Assembly: GCA_004352715.1 (NCBI GenBank)
Contig: SCFE01000022.1
Coordinates: 1,553,773-1,617,772 of the forward strand
DNA length: 64,000 nt
Direction: 5' to 3'
Source: Hofstenia miamia
Lineage: Eukaryota; Xenacoelomorpha; Acoela
Positions 37,126-49,729 of this stretch are shown one piece after another; position 1 is the first letter of the stretch, and each line of letters begins with the position of its first letter. Below the pieces are notes generated by a model. That model saw nothing but the letters and a program-made list of their open reading frames with translations, did no database searches and was not told where the DNA came from. The translations under genes were made by a program, and so were the position numbers.

Positions 37126-39026
37126 ATTTTATAATTAAATTACGAGTCTATTAAATGCTGTTCAAAATATCACCTCTAAAGACAGTTTTACTATTATATT
37201 TACTACTTTAAATCTCCTTTGCTTTTGGAATTGAGTTCAGGTGAATATACAGGAGTAAACCTAAATTTTACAGAGGAATTAAATCCCTGTCTCTTAATAG
37301 TGTGAACTACAAAGCAATGTGCACACATGGAGCAGATGGGAGATTGGTTTATGTCGAATTAACGAGTTTCTTTACATGAGAAGAACTAACAGAAATTTTT
37401 CGCCTTTCTATATGAAACAATAGAAATATGTTTAAAAATAACTTTTTAAACGCTATCAATAAAATGCAAATTAATAACATTGTTACACAAGCTGTTCAAT
37501 TCCATACTTGTCACAAATCGCTACACTTTCATTACAATATATATATATATATATATATAATTTTGAGAATTATTTACATATATTTTTATTAAAATTTAAT
37601 CTTTGCCCTATAGCTTGACACCATAATGAGATACCGAGTAAATTGAAGCGCTAAAATTTGTTGCTTACTGGAGTAAGTACTTACCAAAAACAAATCTATC
37701 TATTTTATTAACAAATTGGATTTCACACCTGCAAAATTTTGCATTTTTTTGAGAAGTTCTAAATCTCTAAAATATGCAGCCATTCTAAAATTAAGTAAAA
37801 TCTTGCACTTCGAAGTAGTTAGTTGGATAATCGTAATAAAATATTTATATTGCAACCTTTACATAAAGCAAAAAAGAAAAAGACTACGAAGAAGTAAGTG
37901 AAGTTGAAACGGCACTTCATAAAAATTAGCAATATTATTTTTAGTAAGAACTCAAAATTGTTTCCAGTAAACAAAGTCAAGAGTTGAGAAGTCAACACAT
38001 TTGTTAATAATATACATGCAGCTATATAATTTAAACACTTGTAAACATACTATTCAGTGGCAATTAAATTAGTCAATGTAAGTTATATCTACACCTTTCA
38101 GTTTGTATAAAAATTGATAAGATAACCAATATATTATATGAATTTCTAATCGCAAAATTATTAGATTAGATTTTTGGTTAATTCTTATTTAAATTATTAA
38201 TTGCCTAATGGCATATTTAGACTTAGAGAATTCGAAAAGAGGCGGGGTCAAAAGATTTGAAGTTATACATCACTGTTAAACATATTGATTTGATAATACA
38301 CAATGCATACATGTAAACGGCCATATAAATGCATTACTGTAATTGCCAAACCTGAGCTTTAAGCTATTTTTTAAAAAAAGTTAACGGCTGTGTGCTTTAT
38401 TTTCATATATATATATATATATATATANNNNNNNNNNNNNNNNNNNNNNNNNNNNNNNNNNNNNNNNNNNNNNNNNNNNNNNNNNNNNNNNNNNNNNNNN
38501 NNNNNNNNNNNNNNNNNNNNNNNNNNNNNNNNNNNNNNNATATATATATAGAGAATTTTACATGCTTCAGAAAATAGTGAAAGTGGAACACGAAGTAAAT
38601 ATGTTTTGTTGCTCTACATTGAGTTCAAAATACAAGTTGCAATTCTACATGAATGTCTTAATTGCAAAAAATGTTATATATTCAACGAAAGTTGGAGTGC
38701 ATACTAATCCTTTGATTAAGTATAAAAAAGATTTTTGTACATGATCTTAGAAATGACAACCTGACGGATACTGCATTTAAGATTCAACGTGTTGACAACA
38801 GAATTTCATTCCTTCGATGGCTCAAATATGTGGGATTTTTTTATTTTTTAGTGTAAGAGCCTCGAAGTTTTCTTAACGGAATTTATATTAATAGATTATA
38901 TCACGCCTTCACTTTAATATTTTAGCTGTCTTTTATAACATCATTATTATTTCAAATAATTTCAAATTTTTTTTTTCAATAAAACCAAGATAAAAAATCG
39001 TTTCAAAAATTATCACGAAGACTAAC

Positions 39027-39146
39027 TGCAATCGATTTCATCGGAAGAATCTGGACAGTCGCTTCTAAAATTACATCGCTTATTCCCAGGAATGCAGTGG
39101 CCTGATTTACATTGCCACTGTGAATCGCTCTCGCAGACATGTGTTT
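39027..39146 (-). CDS. Receptor LDLa exon
   Basis: 120 nt, phase 1-1, with a long T-rich acceptor (ATTTTTTTAG) and the donor A|GTTAGT. A textbook LDLa module: six cysteines (CESDSQWQCKSGHCIPGNK then RCNFRSDCPDSSDEIDC) with the full D-x-S-D-E calcium cage. It joins the previous exon as A|AA (Lys). Confidence 0.92.
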
Positions 39147-39294
39147 CTAAAAAAATTATTTTAGTTTTATGACAAATATTTTTGCAAATAATAAATAAAA
39201 TATGTAATGGGATTATATTCCATTTCTTTGTATTTAGGCATTTGTCAAGAACACCACAACACCCAAAGCCGTCAATTTTGTTTATAATGTAGTA

Positions 39295-40454
39295 CATGGT
39301 GGGCAGAAAGTAACTCCCTATTTTGATTAATAAAATATCCTATATTATATTCATTTATTCCCAAAAAAATTAATCATACACGGAAGGCATAAATGGTAAG
39401 TTATCTCTAAAATTCAATGTGTGCACCATATCTTTCCACCAGCTGCTGGAAACGCCCAGGAATGGCATCCACTGACTTTCTCAGGAACTCCGCTGGGATG
39501 GTGGACATGACTCCCCTAATTCGATCCTCCAGTTCTTGGATTGTCTCTGGTGTCCTTTACCCAACCCCTAAGAAAAAAGTCGCAAGGTGTCAAATCCGGG
39601 ATCCTGGATGGCCATTCATTTGGACCACGACGTCCTAACCAACGCCCCGGAATGCGAGCATCCAACCATTCGCGGAAAACAAGAGCAAAGTGTGGCGGGG
39701 CACCATCTTGCAGAAATATCAACGCGTAAATGCTCTCCCATGTGCTGACAACTGGCCAGACTCTGTCACGCAACATATCAAGGTATCGTTCACCATTCAT
39801 GACGTTGCGCAGAAGAAATGAGTCCACAACCTGATCTGAGGTGATAACACACCACACGTTACTTTGGGCCGATTTTGCTGTTTTTCAACTGTCATCATAG
39901 GATCCTCTCCTGCCCAGTAGTGGCGGTTGACAAAGCCCCTGATGTGAAACACCGCCTCATCACTCCAGGGGATGTTGCGACAGAGATGGGGCTACTACTC
40001 ATGCCAAGGCAGCATGATTTCTCCGAACTCCATGCGAATGTCACAGGCTTCATTCGAGAGAAATTGGCAGTAGTGCGGTTTCCACGAATGCACTTTCTTG
40101 AGCACAGTTCGCTCGGTGTAGCGAACATCTACCACAGATTCTGTGGCCATGGGCTTCGCGTGACTGTTCTTGATTGTTTTCAGATCCACTTGGGAAGGAG
40201 ATCCATGAATAGTCCGCCTCCATCATTTAACTCGTACGACAGATTGCCAAACTTCATATCGTGAGGCCAACTGGGCACGCTCCTGAAGTGTTAAACGCTG
40301 AGCCATTGTGGTGTTTTATATGAAATTATAAACAATGCTATCAATAACATTGTAGCATTTGGTAGAAAAAATCATAAAAATATGACAAAGCAGTGACAAT
40401 TTATATATAATTTATAAGTAATTTAAAATAGGAAGTTACTTTCCGCCCAACCTG
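39295..40454 (-). mobile_element. Mariner-like element, nearly full length
   Basis: The 1160-bp element has inverted ends (AGAAAGTAACTCCCTATTTT on the left, the complement with a few changes on the right), each next to TA. It contains a transposase pseudogene on the minus strand. Ends resemble those of the 13905 family in the AAAGTAAC block but are distinct. It sits in the receptor intron, about 150 bp upstream of an LDLa exon. Confidence 0.88.
39407..40306 (-). pseudogene. DD41D-type mariner transposase pseudogene
   Basis: Reading starts MAQRLTLQERAQLASRYEVW and ends near QQLVERYGAHIEF with stop. In between are a helix-turn-helix region, a KPHYCQFLSNEA block, a DEAVFHISGFVNRHYW block (first catalytic D), LQDGAPPHFA (second D) and RIPDLTPCDF (third D). 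The last two aspartates are 41 residues apart, a DD41D arrangement. At least one stop (about 40230) and several frame changes break it, and the total is somewhat shorter than intact relatives. Confidence 0.85.
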
Positions 40455-40489
40455 TAGTTTAACCTTAAGATAAAACAGTATCATACATC

Positions 40490-40738
40490 ATGACTTTTAA
40501 TTGGCTAATGGCTCAACCAATTGCATTTGTATTTTTAGAAAGAGCTGCGTTTATTAATAAGTTACAATGCAATAATACTAGAACACTCACTAACCGTCAT
40601 ATTGACAAACCCGATGCAACCAAGGCTACTGCCATAGTTGAGGCTCTAGCTGTTCATCGTTCAATAGCTGAGGAGATGTTAGACAATCTTCTTTTATTGC
40701 ATTTACTTTCTTTTTACTTTGATATACTTTTTAATTGA
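40490..40738 (+). other. Unidentified open frame
   Basis: 82 codons with a mixed, protein-like composition (TRTLTNRHIDKPDATKATAI). No family recognised. A short palindrome (CCGTCAAATTGACGG) lies just after it. It may be a fragment of an element. Confidence 0.25.
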
Positions 40739-40984
40739 TTTTATTATGTAATATACGTAAAAATAGCTAAACCGTCAAATTGACGGTTTTGAGTGTTTTG
40801 ATAAGTTTATATTGCTGGGTGTTCTAGTGTCAAAATAAAGTCATGTAATTTCAAATGATTCAATTCGCATAGAAAAGTAATTGATTGGACAGAAAGATTT
40901 TTGAGAAAGCAGGGTTAACCTACAAAAAAATAAGTATATTAATACACATAATTTCAAGTGCTACGTATTCAACTGTAAACTTAC

Positions 40985-41104
40985 TGCAATTAGTTTCGTC
41001 TGATTTATCGAAACAGTGAATGATTCCATCGCACCAGAACATTCCACCAATGCATTGACCCGAGTCGCAAACGCGCTCGTCATATGGATCACAAGCAGGG
41101 AAGC
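40985..41104 (-). CDS. Receptor LDLa exon
   Basis: 120 nt, phase 1-1, with the acceptor TCATTTTAG and the donor A|GTAAGT. Six cysteines (ACDPYDERVCDSGQCIGGMF then WCDGIIHCFDKSDETNC) and the calcium-binding residues are present. It starts with GC, so splicing from the exon ending T at 51603 would complete the Cys codon (TGC) of that module. Splicing from 45846 (A) gives Ser. Confidence 0.9.
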
Positions 41105-41109
41105 CTAAA

Positions 41110-41337
41110 ATGAGGCTTAATAACCACACGTATAGAATCAAAAGAAAAATTAGCAAAATAATTCTGAAATTTGATTCATTTACAACTAACACCGGTAGAC
41201 TCTGGAACAAACTAGATTCTAATATACGTAACGCACCTAACTTAAAAATATTTATAAAATTATTAAAACAAAACCTGCTTGCCAACCAATTCAAATTAGG
41301 ATATTCGAACAAACTGAATATATGGCGAAATTATTAG
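41110..41337 (+). pseudogene. Non-LTR retrotransposon RT C-terminal tail, relic 2
   Basis: It ends in NKLNIWRNY and stop, like the relic at 29540-29932, and keeps the preceding TGRLWNKLDSNI and LLKQNLL blocks (W-N-x-L and C-terminal helix). It is antisense to the receptor and begins only about 6 bp upstream of the acceptor of the exon at 40985-41104, so the branch-point region of that intron may lie in retroelement sequence. Confidence 0.72.
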
Positions 41338-42879
41338 AATATGTCATTTTTGTTTCCTACTTTTAACTGATTATTTTTTGTTGTTTATTTTAATTATTGT
41401 TTTAGCTTTGTTTACTTTATTTGTAAATATCTGTATATATCAGTTTTGCAAATATGTTTGTACATATTATGTACACTATTTGTATATATATTGTAAATGA
41501 TATTTACAGACTGTAAACATAAAGAATGTACAAGGATAAACAGAATAAAAAGCAACTTAAGAAAAAAAATATTTAAATATACCTCCTCGTACAATGAAAT
41601 ATTAATGTCGTTTAGTTTTAAGAAAAATTATTTTGATCACAAAGCAAATTTGTAAAAAAATGTGATGTGCTTAGAATTAAATTTATGCATGGTCTTAAGT
41701 ATATCGCTAAAAGAAAATATTGGGAGAAACCCATTGGTGTCTCCCTACCAAGCACGTTTTTGTGGGAATAACGTTGGTTATTTATAAATTCAATGCATGG
41801 ATTGGAGATATTTATTCATTGTAGGATTTAGAGACATCAATGTACGTTCCTTTACAAACTTTCAGACGCATAGGTATTCTTTAAAGGATAGAAGCCTCTC
41901 AGAGTATTGATCAATCGATTAATCGAAAATGCAAAATTCTTATGCATTTAGATTTTCTCACATTCAGTCAATATTTTTCATCTGTTAGTCTGTATATTAT
42001 TACCATTGAATTGAATTGTCTGAAAGGTTATGTTTACTTCTTTTCCTTGAATATTGTGGCAAGGGGACGCCCAAGGAATGTGAAATTACAAGTCTGGGAG
42101 TTAAATTTTTTACGATATTAAAATTCCGAAATTCAATAGAACAATGTTAATGTCCACTATAAATTTGAATTTTAACATAAGAACGTAAAAGTCTTTATGC
42201 AATTTACAATATTATAGTCTTTTAGGAATTAAAACACTGTCAGAACTCATATCAAATGGCATTGATTACTTAGTGTTTAACCAAGACGTTCCAAAATTTA
42301 CCTTGTATCCTCAGAAAATGCTATGTTTTTGACTTTATATCTGTCTCCTAAGAAAAAACTCCTAAATTTTGGTTTGATTCACGTCTAGATCTATTATTGC
42401 TCTTCCTATTGCTTACGAGAATGTGTACATATATATTGATGTACCTCTCTGGAATTCTAGATCAATGGAAAATTTCTGATTTTTCTTTAGCTGACATTAA
42501 TTCTGAAATGTTACTATGGGTAGATTTAATAAAATGCAAATTATTTTGATTACCAGTGGTAGATTCTAGTTTGCTTTCAATGCTATTAATGTGGCATTTT
42601 TTCTTAATTGCTGAAGTGGTATGTTTTTCTATTGAATAAATAAAAAGAAGCATAAATAATAAATTCATATAATAATAATAACATAGTATGTCATGAATAT
42701 TAATGAAATTTTGGAATCTCTGATAAAGAGAATCAATTCAACTGAATTGCATTATATTTATATATTGGGAAGTTATGGTAGATTTATGTGTTGTCTACTT
42801 GATCTTTGTTTATGGTTTTCCCATTTTCGTCAGGTGAGCGGTTTTGTGGAATATCGGGAGTTAACCTTAAACAACCTGG

Positions 42880-43413
42880 GGATTTTAAAAATTTTTTATG
42901 ATCCCATAAAAAAAATTTAAACGCTTATAGCTCAAAAACTATTAAACCTGTGCTCAATTTGAAAGCAACACATGGTAGAGGAAAGTCTCCTCTCATTTTT
43001 GCGCTAAATAAGCTCGCTGGCTTTAGCCCCGCGACCTCTGACTTTGCGCATATCACACCTCAATGGGTTTGGAATACCTTTGCACATCTCAAGAAACAGT
43101 TAAAGTTCTTTGTTGCCTCCATGGGGCAAAACCTTCTAAATACATGAACACTTGGTATTGAAAGAATTTAAATCTTTCTCAAAAATTCGAAATTTTCAAA
43201 GAAAACTTGTTAATCTTTTCAAACAAGCTCTGTCACAGCAATAAGCTCTAATAGAAATTTTCAACATTGCATTAAAGTATGTTCCCCAATTGACCTACTT
43301 GTGCCCTAAGATCTTCAAATTTGGAAATGGGCTTGGAGAAGATTCTTTGTAAATGTTGAAAAACAGTTTGTCCTTCAAAAGGGACGCCAAACTGCTTAAG
43401 GTTAATGATTGAA
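42880..43413 (+). repeat. Dispersed repeat R3, copy 1
   Basis: An inverted copy lies at about 53624-54570. Shared blocks include CTCAAAAACTATTAA/TTAATAGCTTTTGAG, GGAGGCAACAAAGAACTTT and CAACATTGCATTAAAGTATG with their complements. Copy 1 lacks the mariner insertion found in copy 2, so it shows the empty site. No recognised protein. Confidence 0.8.
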
Positions 43414-43423
43414 ATATTTTTAA

Positions 43424-43834
43424 GAGCCGTTACACCTCTCGACCAACCCATTTTTTCTACCAGATGACAGATAATTTTAAATGGAAGTGTCAGTAAGAAC
43501 TAAACCGTGTTGATAAGATCAGGGGCCACATCCAGTAGTCGTCTTCGTTTACTAGATCCTTTTGTAGTTGAATTGTTTCTTCTACGTTTCTCACAAGTGC
43601 ATCCACATCTATAACACCCACTACAACGGACACATCTACCTTTTCTGCAGTTACACGACAATTCTACCATAACTTCGGCTTGGATGAAAATTTTCAAAAA
43701 TGAACTTCGTGCGACAGGTTTATTTTATATATTAATATTAGCCAATCAAATTGTTTAATTTAAGCGTCAGTTTGCGACGATTTGGTTTTTTTGGTTTCTG
43801 TCAAAAATGGGTTGTTCGAGAGGTGTAACGGCTC
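43424..43834 (-). mobile_element. TTAA-flanked inverted-repeat element with Cys-rich frame
   Basis: The ends GAGCCGTTACACCTCTCGA and TCGAGAGGTGTAACGGCTC are inverted over about 33 bp and each abuts TTAA (43420-43423 and 43835-43838). TTAA is the target of piggyBac and Sola3 transposons. The element is 411 bp and holds a short Cys-rich frame on the minus strand. Confidence 0.75.
43500..43697 (-). pseudogene. Cys-rich fragment inside the TTAA element
   Basis: A 65-codon frame with CNCRKGRCVRCSGCYRCGCTC, ten cysteines in about 21 residues, followed by a basic RRR/KRRR tail. This looks like a metal-binding terminal domain of a DNA transposase. A Cys-rich C-terminus is known for piggyBac transposases, but the spacing here differs and I do not assign a family. 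Confidence 0.5.
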
Positions 43835-43999
43835 TTAAAAGTTTTTTCAAACACTCATTTTTGTTCGTGTATTTGAAACAAACTCTTCGATATATTGTCG
43901 AAAACTTCAACACGTCACTATAAAATTCTAACCACAATTGTTTTTGCCTTGACGAAGTAGGAACATTTTTTAACACTTATTCAAACATTTACAATATTG

Positions 44000-45780
44000 T
44001 GTGAATATTCAGTTTTGTTTTCTCTGTTGTCTCGACATGGTTCTGTAAGCTGATGACGTTTTAGCTTTCCACCCTTTCCATGTATGCACACTGAGCACTT
44101 ACGATATAAAAACTTGTATATCTAACAATTAAAGCGACTTCACATAGATTTCTTTAGAATTAAAATAAGAAAAGAAATTCAAATACAGCAGACGAGGAGT
44201 ATGTAAAAAATGTCCATTATTTATGCATTTGTTATAACTTAAGTAATAACTTGTTTTATTGCGTCTAAAAGATAACATAGAATGAAACTAATAAACACTG
44301 ACCTTTCAAGTTAACTGATTACTAGAGGCGACATTTTATGTTTGAAGGATAGAAGCATAAGAGATCATAATAGGCTAGCATTGGAGAATAATTAATCATG
44401 AAAGCATAAATCAGCAGTAAAAGTGGTAGAACATCATTGCAGAAAGATCATGGAAAACTATACAAAATTTAATGACTTTGTATTGTTCAAAAAACAAGTA
44501 TTCTATAAGCCTTCCAGTCGCAAACAAATTTAACCAGTTTTGAAATTTTTGAGTCAGTAGCAACCTGTTGGTGACCTTGGTTGACAGCGCAAAATTTTTG
44601 GAAAAAAATAGCATTGCAATTCATGGACTTGAATATGAATCATGTGCAATTAAAGAACTGAAATTGCTGCTTGCTGAAACATCTCAGGTTCTTCAATATG
44701 AATGTCTGGAAATTGGAAAGAAGTGCATCGCATTTTTGGGATTGAGTTTTTAATATTTTGGAAAGTATTATCTGCAATGCAAGCAATCCATGAATGTCAT
44801 AAACAATATTCAAGATTTTTCGATTTTGATATAAAAAACTCGAGCTTAACAAAAAAAGTTGTACATCATGATTAAAAATTACTGCTCCAACAATGTCCAG
44901 TAGGTTTTTGTAAGGTGAAAAGTGGTCAGTACGTATGAGGCCTTCTTAAGAAGAAATGACCAAAGGAAACAAATTTACCATTGTGTTATTGGACTTAATA
45001 AATGTAGCTTTTCAATAAATAATTATTGTGTGTTATTGAAGCTCTTCAAAGGTATCATCATAAGATAATATACTGTAATGACATAAGCTTTCTCTGCTCT
45101 AAAAAGAAATTAATAATTTACTGCGAAATTTATGCTTTCACCGCAAAATATTTAAATTTTGTTGTAAATTTGGGTAATAAAATGACAGAAATCCAAAACA
45201 CTAATCTCTATGCATGATCTTTGATAGAATTAATATATTTTATAGGAGTCGTCAGATGTTTCTCACTAAAACTTTTAGACTAAAAGACAAAATTATGTAG
45301 TAGTTGTGTGCATTTTGATTTAATTTTGTAGTATTTCACGTTTTTCTCAGAGATGACGGGCCGCCCGTTCCTTCCCGGTGAATTCCAACGGGCGGGCACG
45401 TGCAGCGTTAAATCTAAAAATGCAAAACATTCCTTAAACCATGCAGGTTCTTATAAGTATTGGAAAATTTTTTTGCATATAGTAATTTGTTATTTCAAAT
45501 CTACTTACTCTAATGTTCACAATTTCATATAAAGTTTTGATCTTAGCAGTTTACTATGTATACAGTTACAAACATCTGTTCTTTTACATTGAAGATAATA
45601 TAATTATATTATAATGCTGAGGGATAGATAGAAATAGAAACTTATAGACCAAAGTCATAAGCATTTACATTTTGTATATATATGAAAAAGTTTCCATTTT
45701 ATGCTGCTAGGTGGCGATAATATAATAATCATGAACAATAAATTATGGGATATTTAGATTTTTGATAAAATATGTTTTTT
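44000..45780. other. No gene recognised
   Basis: Short frames on both strands (for example 44568-44753 plus) without motifs. A GC-rich patch near 45357-45405 (GGGCCGCCCG ... CGGGCGGGCACG) is an imperfect palindrome and may mark the end of another small element. Confidence 0.4.
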
Positions 45781-45845
45781 ACATGATATTATGTAAACCT
45801 CGATATAAAAAAATTTTTCTCGAAAGGTTATTGTGCTATACATAC

Positions 45846-45968
45846 TGCAATTCTGTTCATCCACACCATTTAAGCACATCACATTGTGATTGCATCTTTC
45901 AGAAGGAGGGAAGCTCCGTCTGTCATTCACTCCATCGCAAATGAAATCATTAAATTTTGGAAACGGTT
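45846..45968 (-). CDS. Receptor LDLa exon lacking C1 and C3
   Basis: 123 nt with the acceptor TTCATTTTAG and the donor A|GTATGT, phase 1-1. The module reads FICDGVNDRR ... ERCNHNVMCLNGVDEQNC. C2, C4, C5 and C6 are present, while C1 and C3, which normally pair with each other, are both gone. The last calcium-binding residues (D-E-x-x-C) remain. Confidence 0.65.
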
Positions 45969-46244
45969 CTAAAATGAAAGGAAATTAAAAAACTCAAAGC
46001 ATAAACATTTGCGCCGCTAAATAACAATAAAATGAGAAGTTTCTACTTGAAATCAGTCAATAAAGCGACCAAGAAAAATATAAAATCTCCCATAAATGGA
46101 AATATAGTATTAGATCTTGTGCAACATAATTATGGTTTGTTTTTATATTTTCTCTGATGAGAAGCAAATGTCACTGTTGTTTGTTTAAAGTAAAAAACTG
46201 CTTTGTCGATATATTCGAACATTAGATTCCTTAGATAGTGACAT

Positions 46245-46579
46245 CAGAAATCGGATCGGATCGGATCGGATCGGATCTCAATATTGAGAAAAATCGCTTT
46301 CGGATCCAATTTTTTTTGTAAAAATAGTTTATCTATATTAATTACATAAATACATCTTATACATTACATAACATTTTTTGTATTAATTTTTTAAAAAATA
46401 ATGATATGTTCCAAAGTTCCTTATTTTTTTTGTTAGAATGCTTTAATTTATATTCGGATCTACTTCGGATCCAAAAATCAATAATTTTTTTAAATTCGGA
46501 TCGGATCCGGATCCGGATCTTAAAGTCTCGGATCCGAATCGGATCGGATCTGAAAATGTTGGATCCGATTCCATCTCTG
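46245..46579. mobile_element. hAT-like element family C (GGATC arrays)
   Basis: A 335-bp element beginning CAGAAATCGGATCGGATC and ending GGATCCGATTCCATCTCTG. It is flanked by AGTGACAT (46237-46244) and AGTTACAT (46580-46587), an 8-bp duplication with one change. Units of CGGAT/GGATC pack both ends and the core is A+T-rich. Confidence 0.9.
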
Positions 46580-47053
46580 AGTTACATAGTGGATTGTCCA
46601 GTGGGAGAGTGTTCGTAGGGCTCTTTTTTTATCCCCATGATCCTCGTGGTGGAGATGAAATCTCTTCCAATGATTTTCATTGAGATTTATTGGCTTAGTA
46701 CTGTAACTCTAAAACTCTATTGTAAAGGTGTATTATTGTTTTCCAAATTCAAAGGAACAGACGACGTTTCTATTCTATATTAGCCAATCTCAAAAATACT
46801 TCATCTGAATCAAATAACATTAAATTGTTTTCAAAAATTCTGATTTCTGAAATAAAAAATCATATTATTTCTTCAGCTGAATATATAGCAAGGTGGTTAA
46901 AATGATATTGAGGTACTTGCTTAGACTTTAAGTGCTATCAACCTTGCAATTCATCTCAAGACAGTGATAGTGCATATAATTTATTCTTGAATTGTTTTAC
47001 ATACACAAACATCCATTTTTTCTAATTACTTATAAAGTTATATATATATATAC

Positions 47054-47110
47054 AGTAGAGATCAAAAGTTTTCCGACACCTACCTGAACAAATGTTTTTT
47101 ACAGTGATGA
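47054..47110 (+). repeat. Tc1-like terminal motif, one end only
   Basis: TACAGTAGAGATCAAAAGTTTTCCGACACC resembles in form the TA-CAGT...CAAAAGTTTT termini of Tc1-type elements. I did not find the inverted partner, so it may be a truncated end. Confidence 0.35.
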
Positions 47111-47579
47111 ACACTATAGTTTGATTTTTTGCAATTGGGTTATTTTTAGCAGCGTGAATTCAAATTTCTCCTCAATTTTTATATATGCAATTTAATTTTC
47201 ATTCTATGACCCTGTAAAGGGGCCCCCAAAAACTATGTTAGTAAATATGCATGGTATGTAAAATATAACACAAAAATTGTATTCAGCATGAAAACCTTAG
47301 TCATTCACAATTTTTGTAAGAATTTATTCAAAAGTTGCTGAAATATTGGTCGTCAAATCTTGTACAAATCCCATTACAATGTTCAAATTTGCACACAATC
47401 GGGAGTGTGGACTCGAGAAGTGGTAGTATAGGATCCACACAGACGAATGGATAACGGCATAAATGGATAGATGAGCAGAACAGAACAACACTGGAGTGTT
47501 ACAGAAGAAGCAGGCCAGATGAGAGGAGTTACAGGAAGAGAATGTTGGAAGAATAGAGGAAGGCAGGAACGGGATTAGA

Positions 47580-48360
47580 AGTTACAGAGGAGAGGCTTGC
47601 AGAACAAGTGCGAAAGTTACAGTTGGATGAGAGTAGGGGGAAAAAGAGAGTTGAACAGGCTAAGCAAAGGGAAGATGAAGTGATAGATTTTGAGACAGAA
47701 GTGGCAGAAGCAGCAGAATCAGCAAACGCAGAAACTGAAGCAGCAATCAAGGAAAAGATGAAGGAAGAAATAGGAGACCGAACTAGGTTGCGCGTTCCAA
47801 GAGAAGTTAAGAAAAGCAAGCTAGCAGTAGAGACAGCAAAGGTCAATAAATTGTTGGAGAGGATAGATGCTAGGAGTGTCACAGAAGTAAATAGCTTAGT
47901 GTATGCAGGTGCATGTGAAGTGCTGAAGAATGTAGAAATGAATATGAAAAGAAAAGGCGACAAGAAGATAAGAGAGACAGAAAGCCAGCATGGGAGAGAA
48001 GGATTGAGAATAAAGTGGGAAGGATTAGGCAGCAAATAGGAAAGATCAGGACAAGTAAGACAGTACAGGACAAGTGCAGGTTAGGTAAGGGCAAGACTAT
48101 AGAAGCAGCAAGAGAAGAGCTTAAGCAGAGATTAGTTGCAGAAGCTGAGAAACTGAGAAAATATAGGGGAAGAAGGTTGAGGTAGTCCCAGTAGTAGTAG
48201 GAGCACTTGGAGCAGTGAGTAAGAAGCATAAGAGATATCTGGAGGAGTTGGGCGTACCAAAGTGGGGAGGAGCAGTAGCACAGAAGGCAGCATTGTTAGG
48301 TACAGCTAGAGTCCTGAGGAAAGCTCTCAGACTGCCTGGGAACTGGTGAGTTCCCCGAGC
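47580..48360 (+). pseudogene. Non-LTR retrotransposon with the RT domain deleted
   Basis: The first part (VTEVNSLVYAGACEVL, then a basic KxxRIENKVGRIRQQI segment and a long charged helix ending AEKLRKYRGR) matches the region just before the RT in a family of non-LTR retrotransposons. Directly after it comes VEVVPVVVGALGAVSKK and KAALLGTARVLRKAL, the well-known tail after the RT. The whole RT is missing at a joint near 48165-48180, and a stop and frame change lie at about 48182. A 5' coiled, Glu/Lys-rich segment starts at 47608. Confidence 0.78.
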
Positions 48361-48384
48361 TGAGAGCGATACCAGCATAAAGCT

Positions 48385-48654
48385 GTGAGAAGTAAGAATT
48401 TAGCTGCTGAAGGCAGATACTCCAAAAAAAAAGAAAACATGTCAAGTTTTACGCAAGCGAGGACAGTCACAGGAGATAAAGTAGGAGCAGATGGAAGAGT
48501 AGGCGAAGTTGAAGAAGGCCTCAGCAAAGAGGAAATACATCAGAGATTTCTTGAATTCCAAGATGAGTATGGTGAGGGGAAACGTTCACAGAAAGAGGAA
48601 GATCAGAAGGAGGAGATGCAGAAAAGGAAATACCACATGTCTTGGTTGGCCTAA
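48385..48654 (+). other. Unidentified charged frame next to the retroelement
   Basis: 89 codons, rich in Glu, Lys and Gln (EGKRSQKEEDQKEEMQKRKY), probably coiled coil. It follows the deleted retroelement and may be part of it. No motif recognised. Confidence 0.25.
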
Positions 48655-49729
48655 AATTAAGATGGTTAACGGAAGAGGCTCATGATCAGAGGTAATATTG
48701 GAAGCAAAAGAACTACAAAGTTGAAAATCGCAGTGTCATCAACGAAAAGTAGACAGGATGAGTGTTTAGCAGTTAGAAACTCTGCATGTGGACAGTTTGG
48801 TGCATATTATAAACAATTTCCATCTAATACACTTTTAGAAATTATAGAATTGACATTTAGTGTTAGTTACTTATATTTTGAATGGCATTTACAAGTTTTT
48901 AACGGAATTTATCAAAATTTCCCCTCTTTGGCTTAAAAATAAGTTTAAGCTGTTCTCATTTAACGTTCACACGGAATACAAGGCCTTCCAAGATTACATA
49001 AATATTAAAAAACTTCTTAAAGTTTGGTAGCAATTAACTATATAACTACATTCATTACTTTGCACAATATTACCTGTAATATAAATTAGTGGATACTTTT
49101 CTGCGTTTTAGTAAACATTGTACTTTAATTCTCAACAATGAAATCCTACAGACAATACTCTGATATTAAAGAATACTGAATTTAACTGAATTTAATTTGT
49201 CGCCATTATCATTTGTATAAATGATAGAAAATTATAGACGCAATACACATTATTCTAGTATCATTTAGATACATTCTTCTAATTAAATGGAAGCTATTTC
49301 GTTACAGATTTCTCTTCATCTATATTAGAATTTAAAATGAATTATGAAGAATGCTACAAAACCTCGGGATTCCTGTAATATTGTTTATAAATTTCCTCAA
49401 AGTTTACGTAAGAAATAATTGAACATAATAGTGCCTCAACACGTGCAAACGCTTCGCTTACATAACATTTTAACATGAACAAGAGATTTCGTCAATAGTT
49501 ATGTCAATAGTCAGGACTTCAATAACAATGAAGCTGATAGTAACCCTACCATAAATGAACTAGAAAGGGGTGCAGTTCAAAACAAATAAAAATGGTTTTT
49601 ATACGTTTTTTCTTAAAATTATTGTGATTCTTTTATAAATATATTGACATAAATATATGTAATATAATTAATCGGAAAACATTGCGTTCCTAATCCATTT
49701 AATTTTTTTTAAACTTAAATAGAAAGTAG

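Noticed and set aside
47529-48035. Minus-strand frame of 168 codons, Ser/Leu-rich
   Set aside because: It is antisense to the retroelement frame on the plus strand, which has recognisable blocks.
48700-48936. Penelope-like reverse transcriptase fragment
   Set aside because: A loose resemblance of a LLEI...Y-F-E-W stretch only; no catalytic motif in view.
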